The position numbers were made by a program, and so were the translations under genes. Below are positions 21,210 through 32,607 of a DNA stretch of 64,000 nucleotides, one piece after another. Source of the DNA: Oxytricha trifallax (lineage: Eukaryota > Ciliophora > Spirotrichea > Sporadotrichida > Oxytrichidae); contig ARYC01000259.1 in assembly GCA_000711775.1 (NCBI GenBank), forward strand, positions 62,001 through 126,000. Direction: 5' to 3'. The notes beneath the pieces are model-generated. The model was not told the DNA's origin. It worked only from the letters and a program-made list of their open reading frames with translations, and searched no databases. Position 1 is the first letter of the stretch. Every line of letters starts with the position of its first letter.

Positions 21210-22597
21210 ATGTGGAAAGTTCCATTAACTTTATTAACCCTCTCAATCACTCTCAACACGTGTCTAGGACTTTACGGTTCCAAGTCACCCGTTGTAAAAC
21301 TTACCAAGGATAACTTCAAGAAGCTTGTTCTAGATTCAGATGAGCTTTGGTTCATCGAATTCTTTGCACCCTGGTGCGGACATTGCAAGCAGTTAGCACC
21401 AGTCTGGGAAGAGACAGCTAATAAACTTAAGGGAGTTGTGAAAGTCGGTGCAGTAGACATGACTACTGACTAAGAAGCAGGAGCTGCTTATGGTATTCAA
21501 GGTTTCCCAACTATTAAGTTCTTCGGGTTCAACAAGCAAAAACCAATTGACTACAACAGTGGAAGAGACACAGACACTATCGTCAACTATGCTATTGATA
21601 AGTTAGGATCAGAGATAAGAAAGAGAGGCAAAGGTGGCTCAAGTGAAAACAAGAAGAGTGAATCAAAGAAATCTAGTGGAAACTCAGGTGCATCAGACAA
21701 AGATGTTGTTGTACTTGATTCATCAAACTTTGATGAGTTAGTTCTCAACTCAAAGGATATTTGGTTTGTTGAATTCTATGCACCATGGTGCGGACACTGC
21801 AAAAAGCTTGAACCTGAATGGAATATTGCTGCTAATAAACTAAAGGGTCAAGTTAAACTTGGAAAAGTCGACGCTACAGTAGAACAAGGATTAGCCAGTA
21901 GATTTGGAGTTAAAGGATACCCAACAATCAAGTACTGGGGCTATGGTGAAGGAAAGAAAGACTCTAATGCTCAAGATTATCAAAGTTCTAGAGATGCTGA
22001 TGGAATTATCGCATTTTCAAATCAACTATTAGAGAAAGCAGATATTGTTCCAGAAATTCATGAAATCCATAACCAAAAGATATATGACAACAACTGTCAA
22101 GGATAAAAGATATGTATTGTTACTTTCTTGCCAAACATCTATGACTCAAATGCTAATGAGAGAAATCAATAAATCTTTGACGATCATATAATTTCATTTT
22201 ATAAAACTTAAAAAGGGTTACATTGAGAGACTACAAAAGATTGCAAAGAAAAACAGAAGCCATCCATTCATCTTCTTCTGGCTTTCAGCTGGAGATTAAT
22301 TAGACCTTGAAAGACAATTGAATCTAGGATTTGGATTCCCAGCAGTCGTTGCTATTTCTCCAGCAAAATCTAAGATAGCAATTATGAAGGGATCATTCGC
22401 TGAAGACAAGCTCAATGATTTCTTGTCAGATCTGATTAACGGCAAAGCTTCACTAGATGAGTTGAAGAACAAACTTGTTTTCAAAAAGTCAGATAAATGG
22501 GATGGCAAAGATGCACCTCCTCTTGATGTAAGTTTATAAATTATTACCAAAATTAAACTAATATATCACTTTATAGACTGGAGCTGACGACTTATGA
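21210..22597 (+). CDS. Protein disulfide isomerase, PDIA6/P5 type
   Basis: 442 residues after removing one micro-insert and one intron. I chose ATG 21210 because it begins a clean signal peptide (MWKVPLTLLTLSITLN); an in-frame ATG at 21144 is possible. Two thioredoxin domains each carry the redox motif WCGHC (near 21373 and 21790), followed by a b-like domain with GFGFPAVVAISP and KGSFAEDKLNDFL, as in PDIA6. It acts in the ER lumen on disulfides. The C-terminus spliced from exon 2 is TGADDL, a possible weak KDEL-type retention signal. Its UGA abuts the stop of the convergent hydrolase gene. Confidence 0.93.
22188..22197 (+). other. Micro-IES (10 bp) or indel in the disulfide isomerase gene
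   Basis: TCAT at 22184-22187 and 22194-22197. Deleting 10 bp restores frame: FDDH-FIKLKKGYIERLQKIA. Confidence 0.6.
22528..22576 (+). other. Disulfide isomerase intron (49 bp)
   Basis: GTAAGT...TTATAG; splicing changes the C-terminus to TGADDL and ends at UGA 22595-22597. Confidence 0.85.
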
Positions 22598-25500
22598 TCA
22601 TTATTCAGTAGGATCCATCATATCTTCTTCTTCATTAGGAAGCAAGGATTCGTCTATTTGTTCTTAAATAAAACCTGCATTTGTTAAATGTAATTCATAA
22701 ATAGTTTTTTCATTCTAACTAAACTACCCATTATGCCCGCACCCAAGTGTGATCAAGTACCCAGTCTTGATGACGTCTGGCTCTGTAAAATCTTTAAACA
22801 TCACATTTTCATCGTTTAAAGCCATAATATTCTTCTCTGTGAGCTAAGACTTTCCACTATTTGTCTCGACATCCGTATCTTCTATATCTATTTTGTTACT
22901 TCTTTTCGTTGATCTTCTCTCCACAGACTAAACAGTCATTTCAAAGCCTCCACCTAACTCCAAGTCTCTATCTTTACTTTCTTCTTCATCAACTGTATGC
23001 TATCTATCTGAAGTTGATGATCTTGGACTGCCAGAGTAGATGCTGTCACCACAATTTGATTTCGATTCTTTATTGAGAAGGTTCTTATGCTTTTTACCAA
23101 GAAAGTTCTCCATTTTGGAGAAATAGTAGTCTATCACTTCTAATTTTGTCAATGCATTTTTCATCATATTGCCTTGTAAAACCTAATTAATAAATAAAAC
23201 AACAAAGGGGATTTATATAAAAAATTTCTCAAATCAAGTGAAATTCGCATAAAAATAGCAAATTTTTATGAAAGGTAAAACCACTTTTAAATTTCAATTA
23301 TCATTTGGAATTTTTTTAAATATTATTAATCTTAATTTACTTAAGAGTTTACAAGCTAAAAGTTTCTCTTTTATTATACCACAAGTCTCATTTGCTTTCT
23401 AAATTCATGAAGTTTAGTCTATAAATTAAGTTTAATATCAATTGATGATCTTACAAATGATTATGCCCTTGTTAATTAAATATCAAAGCTTTAAGCACTT
23501 AAGGGAAAATAGCTACCCCATACATCCAGATTTATTATCCAATTTCTGAAACTAAGTAGCTTAAATTGTTTCTTCTCTTAAAATACACTCAACAAAGTTC
23601 TACCAGAAGCATCTAGTCTCTAAACTAACTTGAAGAATACAATAAGTAGCTCTACATATTCAAGGAAATTTGTTTCTTTATCTTTCTCTGAGTCTCTTAG
23701 TTTATTTTCCTTCTCTTTAAAAGCTGCACTTTTTAGTGCTCGTTTTCTAGAGGGGAGGTTGCCAGAGGTGTTCAAAGCTGAACTATTTGGAGATGCCTCT
23801 CTGTTAGTACTGCTGTCTAGCTCAGTTAGTAGGTAACTATTTTCTATTTCTCCACTATGCTTAGTTATCTCATCCATACTAGTACCATGAGAAGTGCTGA
23901 GAAATCTATCTTAGGGAGAAGAAGAAGTCATAGTCTCATATTTGCTGTTAATATCACCTTGAGATGATGACAAATTTAGTCTCTTGGTAGTATTGCCAAA
24001 TTTTCTTCGTAGCTTCTTGTTATGTAAGTCTAGTTCAAGAATAATTGCAAAGATTTCTTCTAAATTTTGGAACAAGATTTTTGTTTCATCTTAATTGAGG
24101 ATGTGATAGTACTCACTAATGTCTTTTATTTTCTTGTGCTAAAATTGATTTCTTTGCTTTGAATTACTCAGTGAGAGAGCTTTCTCCATTTATCTGTTTT
24201 TAAGTTCATTTTGAATCTATATTTAAGGTTAAAATTTAATTAGTTCTTACTATTCTATGAGATATTCCAGTTTTAAGTGAGGCATTATCACAAATAACTT
24301 CATCGTTAGGGTCTTATGCAAGTACTTTGTAGCAGTTAGAGAAAATATAATCTCTAGTGCCATCAATATCTTTCCACATAGTGAAGAATTTCATTGACCA
24401 TTTCGCCCAAGCACCCATGGAATATATAGGAACACTTTCCAAAGATGAAAAAGTTCTATCTGCAAATATAAAATCGACTAAACCCTTTCTTCCAAGATGA
24501 CAAGCTATTAATCCTCCCATAGATAGTCCATGAGCTCCTACTTTTCCCATAGTTGTTCTTTGGCGAGCATATTGAGCAACTACCTCAGAATCTTCTTTCA
24601 ATTTCTAAACATAAATATTTTAACAGTTTTTATCTTACCTTTGGACTTGGTCTTCCTTCACTTAAACCAAAGCCTCTATAGTTCCAAACAAACACATTTA
24701 TACCCATGTTGTTGTAATAATCTAGCCAATCACTTTAGTATTAGAAAAATTCAGCAAATCCTGCATTTGGATTACAGAAAATCATGGTGGGATATCTATT
24801 CTAATAATTCTTAACTTCATCTGAGTCATCTAACTCTTAATTATAAGAAATAAACTTTTATTAGATAGTTTAAAAATTATTGATTTTGTGATAGTTTGAG
24901 CCTCTTCTTCATATTGTGCTTGAATACATGGTACCCAATATCCATGCAATATAGTTTTATCATTAGAATTGAGGAATACTTGCTTCGCTTTGTATCTCAG
25001 CTCCATTTCCACTCTCATTTATTCGAATGTACCGAAGGTTTTAGAGTGAAAGAATTTATGAATACTATCCTTCACACTTGTAGTTGCCATTGCTAAGTGT
25101 AAATCTCCTTCGATGTCAAGCAATTAAACAAATATTTTAAAGATAAAGTTACTTAATTCAAAATTTGTTAAAACTAGTTTCAATTGTTATACATTATTTT
25201 GGTAAATGAATCTAAAAGTTTTCCAACTCGCTTCTTTTTCTCAACTATACTGAAGGAAGCACTCATACACTCAACTGCATTTTGTATTAGTAATTCTAAA
25301 GAAGAGAAATCCCAGAGAGATTACTCATAATTTGCGTAGGTTATTTTTGTTTCATTTAATCGCTTTTTTAAATGCAAAAGTTTCCCTAGAAATAAATCTT
25401 GATCGTCATGGACTTCGATTTCAGATTTAGGATAAAAATAAATAATAGTTAAACATCACACTTAAAATTACAGAATTATTTTGATAGTAAAACAAGTAAT

Positions 25501-28500
25501 CACGATTAAGTAAAAAGAAAATACTAGAATATTTTCTAACTTTATCATTTTTTTAAGTAATTTTTCTAATTCTCTTTATGCATCTATTTAAGCCTGAATT
25601 GAATTAATTAATCTGACAACCTTCTTGCAAGCTACATTAATGATTAAGAAAACTTTTCTTATCAAAGAAAAAGAAAAAATTATTGTTCTTCTAAGCAATT
25701 ATTTTTTTCTGAATCACTTTAAAATCATGAGTTGTTTATAGTAACAGTAAATATTTACTTACCTTCATGAAGCATATCAGTATCCTCTGTGTCATACTCA
25801 AAACCCCAAAACCCCTTAGTGAGGTTTATAAGTGCTTTGATTTGTAGGGTATAGTTGGGGTCTTATTGGGGTTAGTAGAGAAATTAGGCCAATTTGTAAT
25901 ATGAGAAATAGAAATTAGCGAAATTTAGGGTCTATAAATGATGAGTAATATTTAGATTTACTGCTTAAGCTTAGGTATGGTACAAGTATTAATATAGACT
26001 AAGTCAAACCAGTGTTGAATTATACAGCCATAGCAAGACTCCTACACAAGAGTGCCCCAACCGTTAGGTATCATTGCTTGTTAGCTGTTTAACATTATAA
26101 CTCAGGCTCTTGAAAACATCCTGCAAGAAAATAAAAGTTCTCACAGGTCCATATTGACTATCTCTGTGACTCTAAGACATTAAAGTATTGGGCTCACTTT
26201 CCTCTTGACTAACGAGCTGTCATGTTTCATCGCAAGTTTCCAGACATGCGTATCTCTCCTTAGACTATAGCCAATATTTATAGACGAAATGGTATTACTT
26301 TCAAGACTGTCAACAGAGTTAAGAGAGTGATTGATTTTACAGTGCCATTTTATAGCAATAATTTAAACTATATATATGATTAAATGCAGAGAGCTATTGA
26401 TAATAACATCAAGTTCATACATGCAGATGAAGCTGTGTTTACGTTCAACACTTTTATTAATAAGTCATGGTACAAGAAGTATGATAACATAGAAGTTTAT
26501 GACTAAAAAGTAAAGGTAGTCACTCATGCAATTTTAGCTGGTATAAGTGAAGATTCAGGCTTAGAGAGTTATGTGATTCACCCTCGCTCTATTAAGCGAG
26601 AGTAGTATATAGAGTTCCTACATAGCTCAGAGAGAAGTATAGCAACCAAGAGATCATCCTGTTAGTTGATAACCTATCAGTTCATAAGACTAAGGAGTCT
26701 AAGAAAGCTTATGAAGAGTTAAACATAACTCCTGTATACAACGTTCCTTACAGCCCTTAATTTAATGGAATAGAATTCTACTGGAGTTAAATAAAGACTC
26801 ACTACAAGAAGCTTCTGCTGTATCATCTTATGCATGACTTGCCCATCGATACAGTAGACTTGATTCAAAGCAGCTGTAAGAGAGTGAGCGTAGATAAGAC
26901 AACAATTTGTGCGAGAAAGGGAAGAATGAATGTTTATAAATAAGTTTTAGATTTAAACGAATGAATATATTCACATATTAAACTGGCCCATAAATGGGTT
27001 TGGCTTCTCTTTCTTCTCCTCTTCTTATGGCTTGCTTGGGCCCATATTTCTTCTCTTTGTGCCAGCTCCTGCATCTATGTTCATTTCATCTGGCTTTTAA
27101 ACATCTTTATAAAGTCTCTTGCTCACTTCATGAATTTTCTGTGACTTTCTCTCTCTATGAACCTTAGCATGCTCTTTCATAAGATATATACCAGTGCCAG
27201 ATTTTCCTACAAAGTTATATGTCAAAGCTTACTTGAAAGATAAGGATGCTTCTTAAGTTCCTCTAGCCAAGCTGAGCTTATTAGAATGCCTTGCTTCTTC
27301 TAGTCTTCAGGAGAAATAGAATATCGTTTCTTATGTGCTTCTTCAATAATTTCTCTGAGATAATCCTCTTTTATTGTACCAAGAACACCAAAGAAGAAGT
27401 TCCTCTCTGGGAGTTTATTAGAGAGTTGTTTCTTGGTAGGAAGGTAAACTACCACTTCCTCATCTTACATGGCATCCTCATAAAGATTAGTGACTGAAAT
27501 CTCAGGGTAGTTGGGAATTTCGATTAGTTTAATCTCTTTATTTTTAAAAGCTTTCTTCTCCTCACAAAGTATTGCTTTCAAGAATGAAATTTTGGTACCT
27601 TCCATCGTTGGAAGGAATAAACCAACTGTATAATATGTTAATAATCATCAAGTTATCTTACCATGTAAAGTTAGGTATCGATAGAGATCTTCCTTACTTC
27701 TGAATCTTGATATCATTTCTTGAGCCTCGACTCTTTTCATTTGATCATTGAGTGATTCCATCTTTGTTCCTCTTCCTATTAATGAATTTCAAATTATAAC
27801 TTATAGACTTCTGGATCCTATTGTTTAAAATCTTACTATTAAATATGGGCATCTTATAGGAGGTCAACCCTGCAAGATACGTGGAGAAAGTTTGCAGAAG
27901 CTGTAACAAACTGCAGTGATGGAGCTCCATTTTTATCAATTTAGTTCCATTAAATTAGTACTAAATTTGTTTAAATTTAATTAGTACTGGTACTAAATTC
28001 GTTTAATTTTAATTGGTACCAATTTAATAGTACCAAAACTTAATTAGTACCTAGTTTTAATCTAATGAGGTTTTAATGGAAAAGTTCCAAAATGGTTCAA
28101 AACCTAATTGGTACCAGTACCAACCTGAATTTTATCTAAGTTGGTACCAAAGTTAAAAATATTAAGCATGAATTTAGAAAATTTATAGTTATAAACTTAG
28201 TATAAATATGATGTCTAACGCCTAAGAATCACCCATTGTTGTTGCAGTACCAACTCCTATACAAAGTTACTATAACTAGAGAGGTTATTAGAGCTTTATA
28301 ATAGAAATTTAAATTTGAATTTAAACATGGCGGCTAACTTAAATCGCAAAGCAGTCTCTCTTGGCAGTGGATAATCTTAGCTAAACTTTGGATAAACTAA
28401 GAAGCCAGAGATCATATACATTGAAAAGGAGCCAGAGCTTAAAGCTCTTGAGTTTGAATCAGAGGTGTTTGTTCTAGAAATAAATATCAGGAAGCAGAGA

Positions 28501-30311
28501 GCAGAGATAAGTATTTAAACGCTAATCGAAGATGTTGAGGAGTTAAAAGAACATCTCCCACTAGAAAAGATTAAAGAATTCTAATGTGATGAATGCTAAA
28601 ATTTCTTCTCAACTGATTCGAGCTTGAAGAGGCACATCAAAGAGATGCACTCTGGGAGAGCTAAGATATATTTTAAGCACGAAAAGGTCGATGGCAGGTA
28701 TTAGTGCACGACTTGCATGAAGTCTTACACTCACTCAGCTAAAGTTAAAAGACACATGCAAAAACATCATTTAAGTGAGTTTTTAATGCAAGATAAAGAA
28801 ACATAAAAACTTATACCAGCCAAGAGAAAGTCCAATACTGTAGAGTCTTAAAGAGAGCAGGAAGAGAGACTTAAGAAGCAGAAACGTTTTGAGTCAATGA
28901 ACCAACCAGCTAATGAATTATATATAGCATGCTTGTAAGAGAGAGCTATGTATATACCTGCATTAAATGCAGTAGATCTCAGTTTTTGCATTGACAACTA
29001 TTTACATATTGATGTGCCTAACAAGGCAAAACTCATAGTAGTTGATGAGTATGCTTATAAAGTATATCCTTTCAAATATCTTATTAGGAACGAGCAGTAT
29101 CAAAATGAGTTTGCCAATGAATACATAATACTAAGAGAGGCTCATAAAAGGTAATGCAAGAACTTGCTTAAACTCGATGGAGTTATTCTTGGACATGGTT
29201 TTATTGCACTACGACTTAAGAAATTTGAAATGACTCTAAGAGATTATCTCTACCATAATAGATACCCAGATGACTTGAATGAGATACTCACGGAAATGAC
29301 CAAGGGTGTGAAAGAGCTGCATGATCTAGGGTATGTTCATAGAGATTTGAAGCCAGAAAATGTAATGCTAAATCTCTGTCCTTTAGAAATAGTAGTCATT
29401 GATTTCAATAGAGCAATAAGGTAAGAAATAGTGACTTTAGCTAAAGTGCTAGGCACACCTGGGTACTTCCCAATAAGAGAGAAGTGGACTAATGGCTCTG
29501 TTTAGTGGGATGTCTGGGCGGTAGCAGCAATTATTTTAGAGTGCGATATGGAAAGTATGTCGTACTTCGGAACAAAGCAAGAAAAGTAATCAATAAGCAT
29601 GGCTGTTAAACATATAAAGCAAGAAGATGTATGCACTTAGATTAAGAAAATGGTTGAGATGATCATAGTAAGAGCTCCAGCATATCCAAGATCATCATTA
29701 GAAGATATACTTGAAACATTAAAGAGAGCTAAGTTCAAGAGATACCACAAAGATAAGCAGATAAAATTTGTTTGAATTAAACACATTAATACTCATTAAA
29801 TATTCATTAAATTCACATAAAACTTCCGTTTTCTCTACTAACCCCAATAAGACCCCAACTATACCCTACAAATCAAAGCACTTATAAACCTCACTAAGGG
29901 GTTTTGGGGTTTTGACTGCGCTATTCCCTATCCCTTCTGAATAAAACTTTTCAATTGTATAATGCTTCTAAGCACTTCCTGCGTCATACTTTTACAGTAT
30001 TAATACTCCAATGATCTCCTGAATAGCCCCAGACTTCCGGGAAACGCAATATATGTCACGATTTTTCTCATGAGAGAATAGTAGAACAAAAGCACTAGGG
30101 ATAGTGATATGAAGCCTGGCACTAGGAAAGTCATTAGCCAGTATATTAAATAGTTCAATGAAAGAAACAATGATAAAATTAACCCTAAAATATAAAGGTA
30201 AAAAGTAAACACAAAGTACCTATAATGATGCCACTTATAATTTTTTCTTTTTTTGAAGCTGGTTTCTTTTCTTCCATTAATACTAATTTTAAATTTATAA
30301 TGTCCTCTCAT
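22598..30311 (-). CDS. Membrane-anchored alpha/beta hydrolase, interrupted by a TBE
   Basis: Starts ATG 30311-30309 (MRGHYKFKISING), ends UGA 22600-22598; 950 residues. Segments: 30311-29915, 25795-25764, 25419-25192, 25087-24902, 24833-24639, 24604-24251, 24216-23341, 23182-22598, all phase-checked. Two or three transmembrane stretches near residues 30-90. Then a serine hydrolase fold: NVFVWNYRGFGLSEGRP (oxyanion strand), GAHGLSMGGLIA with nucleophile Ser, and DPNDEVI, a likely acid-residue loop. A long Ser-rich, charged C-terminal tail follows. Substrate unknown; lipid or ester hydrolysis is plausible for the fold. TBE copy 2 interrupts GIAQ-YDTED. Confidence 0.88.
23183..23340 (-). other. 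Hydrolase last intron (158 bp)
   Basis: GTAAAT...AATTAG on the minus strand; joins VNSQ to VLQGNMMKNALTK in frame. It could also be an IES. Without it the last 190 codons look like a separate gene beginning MMKNAL. Confidence 0.65.
24217..24250 (-). other. Hydrolase intron (34 bp)
   Basis: GTAAGA...ATATAG; joins GISHRI to IQNELKNRQ in frame. Confidence 0.85.
24605..24638 (-). other. Hydrolase intron (34 bp)
   Basis: GTAAGA...GTTTAG; joins GRPSPK to KLKEDSEVVAQY in frame. Confidence 0.85.
24834..24901 (-). other. Hydrolase IES (pointer AAGAG)
   Basis: CTCTT on the plus strand at 24902-24906 and 24834-24838; removal gives QYEEE-LDDSDEVKNY in frame. Confidence 0.8.
25088..25191 (-). other. 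Hydrolase IES (pointer AATG)
   Basis: CATT on the plus strand at 25192-25195 and 25088-25091; removal gives FTKIM-ATTSVKDS. The apparent start codon MATTS is therefore internal. Confidence 0.75.
25420..25763 (-). other. Hydrolase IES, about 340 bp
   Basis: TGAA (or the adjacent GAAG) repeats at 25764-25767 and 25420-25423; removal gives DTDMLHE-IEVHDDQD. Either pointer keeps the frame, so the border is ambiguous by a few codons. Confidence 0.7.
25799..25880 (+). repeat. TBE copy 2 left terminal inverted repeat
   Basis: Begins with telomere-like C4A4 units; matching complement at 29833-29914. Confidence 0.9.
25901..26964 (+). pseudogene. TBE copy 2 transposase, UGA and frameshift
   Basis: ATG 25901 (MRNRNQRNLGSINDEQ), last codon UGA 26962-26964. 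It is 1 bp shorter than the intact copy 1 gene. An in-frame UGA at 26111-26113 (SGS-stop-KHPARK) and a one-base loss near 26620 (region of FLHS/REKY) disable it. The DDE residues themselves survive: [24 protein letters not shown]. Confidence 0.85.
26971..27761 (-). CDS. TBE copy 2 22-kDa-type gene, intact with two introns
   Basis: ATG 27761-27759 (MESLNDQMKRVEAQEM), UGA 26973-26971; 242 residues after removing introns 27626-27661 (36 bp) and 27207-27232 (26 bp). Phase is kept at both. Sequence includes [36 protein letters not shown] and SRKSGTGIYLMKEHAKV. No recognised domain. The stop lies 6 bp from that of the convergent transposase. Larger than the nominal 22 kDa because the introns join extra exons; inference from sequence only. 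Confidence 0.82.
27953..28152. promoter_or_regulatory. Iterated GGTACC/AGTACT motifs in TBE copy 2 divergent promoter
   Basis: At least seven copies of TTNGTACC or its complement GGTACNAA between the two divergent genes. Same position as the motif array of copies 1 and 3 but a different core sequence. Confidence 0.6.
28327..29775 (+). CDS. TBE copy 2 zinc-finger/kinase protein (57-kDa type), intact
   Basis: 482 residues, ATG 28327 (MAANLNRKAVSLGSG), UGA 29773-29775. N-terminal acidic region, then two C2H2 fingers (FQCDECQNFF...HIKEMH and YQCTTCMKSY...HMQKHH), a basic linker, and a kinase-like domain: [13 protein letters not shown] catalytic loop, IDFNRAIR where DFG is expected, GTPGYFPIREKW (activation segment end) and WDVWAVAAI. 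Loss of the DFG glycine leaves activity uncertain. It is the only uninterrupted version in the window. Confidence 0.92.
29833..29914 (-). repeat. TBE copy 2 right terminal inverted repeat
   Basis: Ends GGGGTTTTGGGGTTTTG, followed by the ACT duplication 29915-29917. Confidence 0.9.
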
Positions 30312-30857
30312 AATTTGTAATTAAAAGACAGATAAGTAAATTTTGAATTATTTTTGATAGATATTTACTTTTAATAAAAATTAAAAAGTTATTTTGAATT
30401 ATTTTTGAATAGTAGAATTAGAAAGTGATTACATTTAGGAGAAGCAATGCAATAATTAAATATAAACATTTTTGTAAATAAAATTACAAAATTAATTTGT
30501 GATTTTACAGATATTACATAAAGAATGTTAGCAATATAATAAGATGTGAATCATTACTATATATGAAATTAAATAACTATAATTTATTTTTAAAAAAATA
30601 TTTCTAGTAAATCTCAAATATTTGAATTGTATGGCATAAATATAAATTGACCAGAACAAATATTTGCAAATAATATTTTTATATGTATAATAAACTTATT
30701 AATTATTTCATTTCAAATTTTATTTAGAAAGATTTAAATAAAAACTTAATTTATTTATAGTTCAAGCTTCTTATTTATTATATAATTAATCAAACTATCC
30801 ACAAACCTAATACTAAGGATTCTCTCTTCCTACTCTTAGATATTGAAAATTTGACAT
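30312..30857. other. AT-rich spacer between divergent genes
   Basis: No coding signal. It separates the hydrolase start (minus) from the membrane protein start (plus); presumably IES/intergenic DNA with promoters. Confidence 0.6.
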
Positions 30858-31558
30858 ATGCAACCTTAAAAAATTGGAAACTAAGAAGATTAAAATAATA
30901 AATAATTGACTGTTGTTTTACTCACAGACACGGGATTTCAGCCAATATAAGACACTCAATTTCCTTCCGAATAAGACAACAAGAGACTTGTAAAGGGTGA
31001 TTCCCTCGATATAAATTTGCTGCTTCCTCAAGTTAATGTAAAATATCAAGGTCATATACTCAGCTACTATTTTTTGATTTTAATTGCATCTATGGATACA
31101 GTCAGAAGTTTTATTCATATTCTTTCAGAAGACGGAGGGGCTTACAGCATTGCTGGTATACTACTATACTTAAATAAATTAAAATAAAAATATTAATGTT
31201 TAAGTTTATCGTATTGCAAGGGGATAGTGGTCAAAACGTGGTATCTATTTTCGCTCAATGGGGTGGCACTTAAATATTATTAGCCATATTATACTGGCTC
31301 GCAATATTAAAATATGATTTTTTGACACCCTTCATGCTCTTGGTATTATTTTTGGAGTAAACTTTTAGATTTATTATTGGCGCATATAAGCCATTTGTAA
31401 GCGAACATGCTGCACCTGGGGGTGTTGCTACTTACATTTTGGTTCCACTCTCAATATTAACAAGTATGAAAGAATCAAAAATAAAAAAAACATAAAATTG
31501 CAATAAATATCTAAATATTAAATTTATACTATTTTAATAATAATATTTGGACAGATGA
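30858..31558 (+). CDS. Small membrane protein, bacterial-like family
   Basis: Likely ATG 30858 (MQPQKIGNQEDQNNK), UGA 31556-31558. The part to about 31165 reads ILSEDGGAYSIAGI. After an unplaced insert of some 35-40 bp, frame-shifted, the text resumes VLQGDSGQNVVSIFAQWGG, then ILLAILYWLAILKY, a second helix and HAAPGGVATYILVPLSIL. Three to four membrane helices. This resembles a bacterial-type conserved integral membrane family that I cannot name. The insert is probably an IES; its pointer is unclear. Confidence 0.55.
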
Positions 31559-32300
31559 TACATATCAGGAAATCAAGCTTTTTTTAAGAATATATTTTTT
31601 CTTATATATTATATTAAATAATTAAAAATAAAAATGATAATTTAAACTTTATATATTAAAATCATTAATTTGAACTAAATAATATCGTATCGTTTCATTT
31701 TTAAATAAAAATGACAAATCTATAAATCGTTATATAAAATATTATCATAAATAACTACTTCATAATTTTTATTCATAATTTATTATTATAATTCATAAAT
31801 TCAATGAAAAAAATTGGAACATTAAATATTAAAAAATTCATAGAGAGTATATATTTCCCTTCGCCATTTTATAAATATTTCTACTTTTATCCATTTCGAA
31901 GCAGTAATGATAGAATAGATTAGTAACGTTTGATCAGATTCTAAATTGAAATTCTTCAATGTGACCTACCTTATATTATTAATACTTTTATTTATTTTAA
32001 GGAATTTTATTTATTATTCTATATATTTATATAAAGTTATATATGAGAATATCATTCCAAATATGCTATGCTATTTATTTAAAAATATTAAATAAATAAA
32101 TTTTATCTATATTATTACAATTTTCTTGTAAATATATTACATTGTGATATTTTAAGAGTCATAAGTTAGATTTTAATTGATTGATTGCGTTAGTAGCTAA
32201 GCAAGTTTCTTCTCAAAATTGATTTAATGATTTGAATTAGATCTTTGTGAAATCATTAGCAGAATATTTATATCATATCTTTCAGTTCTTTCAAGTTTAT
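31559..32300. other. AT-rich stretch without a gene
   Basis: Very AT-rich and closed in all frames on both strands; no repeats noticed. Confidence 0.6.
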
Positions 32301-32407
32301 CTAAAAATTTAATTATTAATATTCATGACTGATACAAAGAATAAATTAAAAAAGTATAAGGGGAATAAATTAACTATGTATATTTTAGTAGAAATGAAGA
32401 TTTTTAC

Positions 32408-32497
32408 CTGAGATAATATCATATTATTAACTTTGGCATTAAGGGCATGCGTAATGCACCCTTTCACTGCAGTAACCCCTTTCGCATGATTTTCCAT
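32408..32497 (-). CDS. Short coding segment, unknown
   Basis: ATG 32497 opens MENHAKGVTAVKGCITHALN, about 30 codons, ending at GTAAAA that looks like a splice donor; TTGCTAATAG just upstream looks like an acceptor. It may be a downstream exon or gene segment of the kinase-like gene to the right. No recognised family. Confidence 0.35.
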
Positions 32498-32607
32498 CTA
32501 TTAGCAATATAAAAATTATGATGTTTGTTACATTCTAGAAGTATTATAATGGCTCATAAAGTTGCATCTCAAGCTAATGTTAATAGTATTCCACATAGTA
32601 CAAAGTT

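Larger units (their letters stand above)
25799..29914. mobile_element. TBE transposon copy 2 (4,116 bp), divergent subfamily
   Basis: Same architecture as copy 1, in opposite orientation: transposase (+), 22-kDa-type gene (-), zinc-finger/kinase gene (+). Ends carry CAAAACCCCAAAACCCC; the inverted repeats of about 82 bp diverge from copies 1 and 3 beyond about 50 bp. Flanked by ACT at 25796-25798 and 29915-29917. Protein sequences are clearly different from copies 1/3, so it belongs to another TBE subfamily. Confidence 0.97.

Noticed and set aside
22598..23167. Separate 189-residue minus-strand gene starting MMKNALTK
   Set aside because: A GT-AG interval (23183-23340) joins it in frame to the hydrolase, so it is more likely the last exon.
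24830..25090. Start codon MATTSVKD for a smaller hydrolase gene
   Set aside because: An AATG pointer joins upstream coding sequence in frame, making this Met internal.
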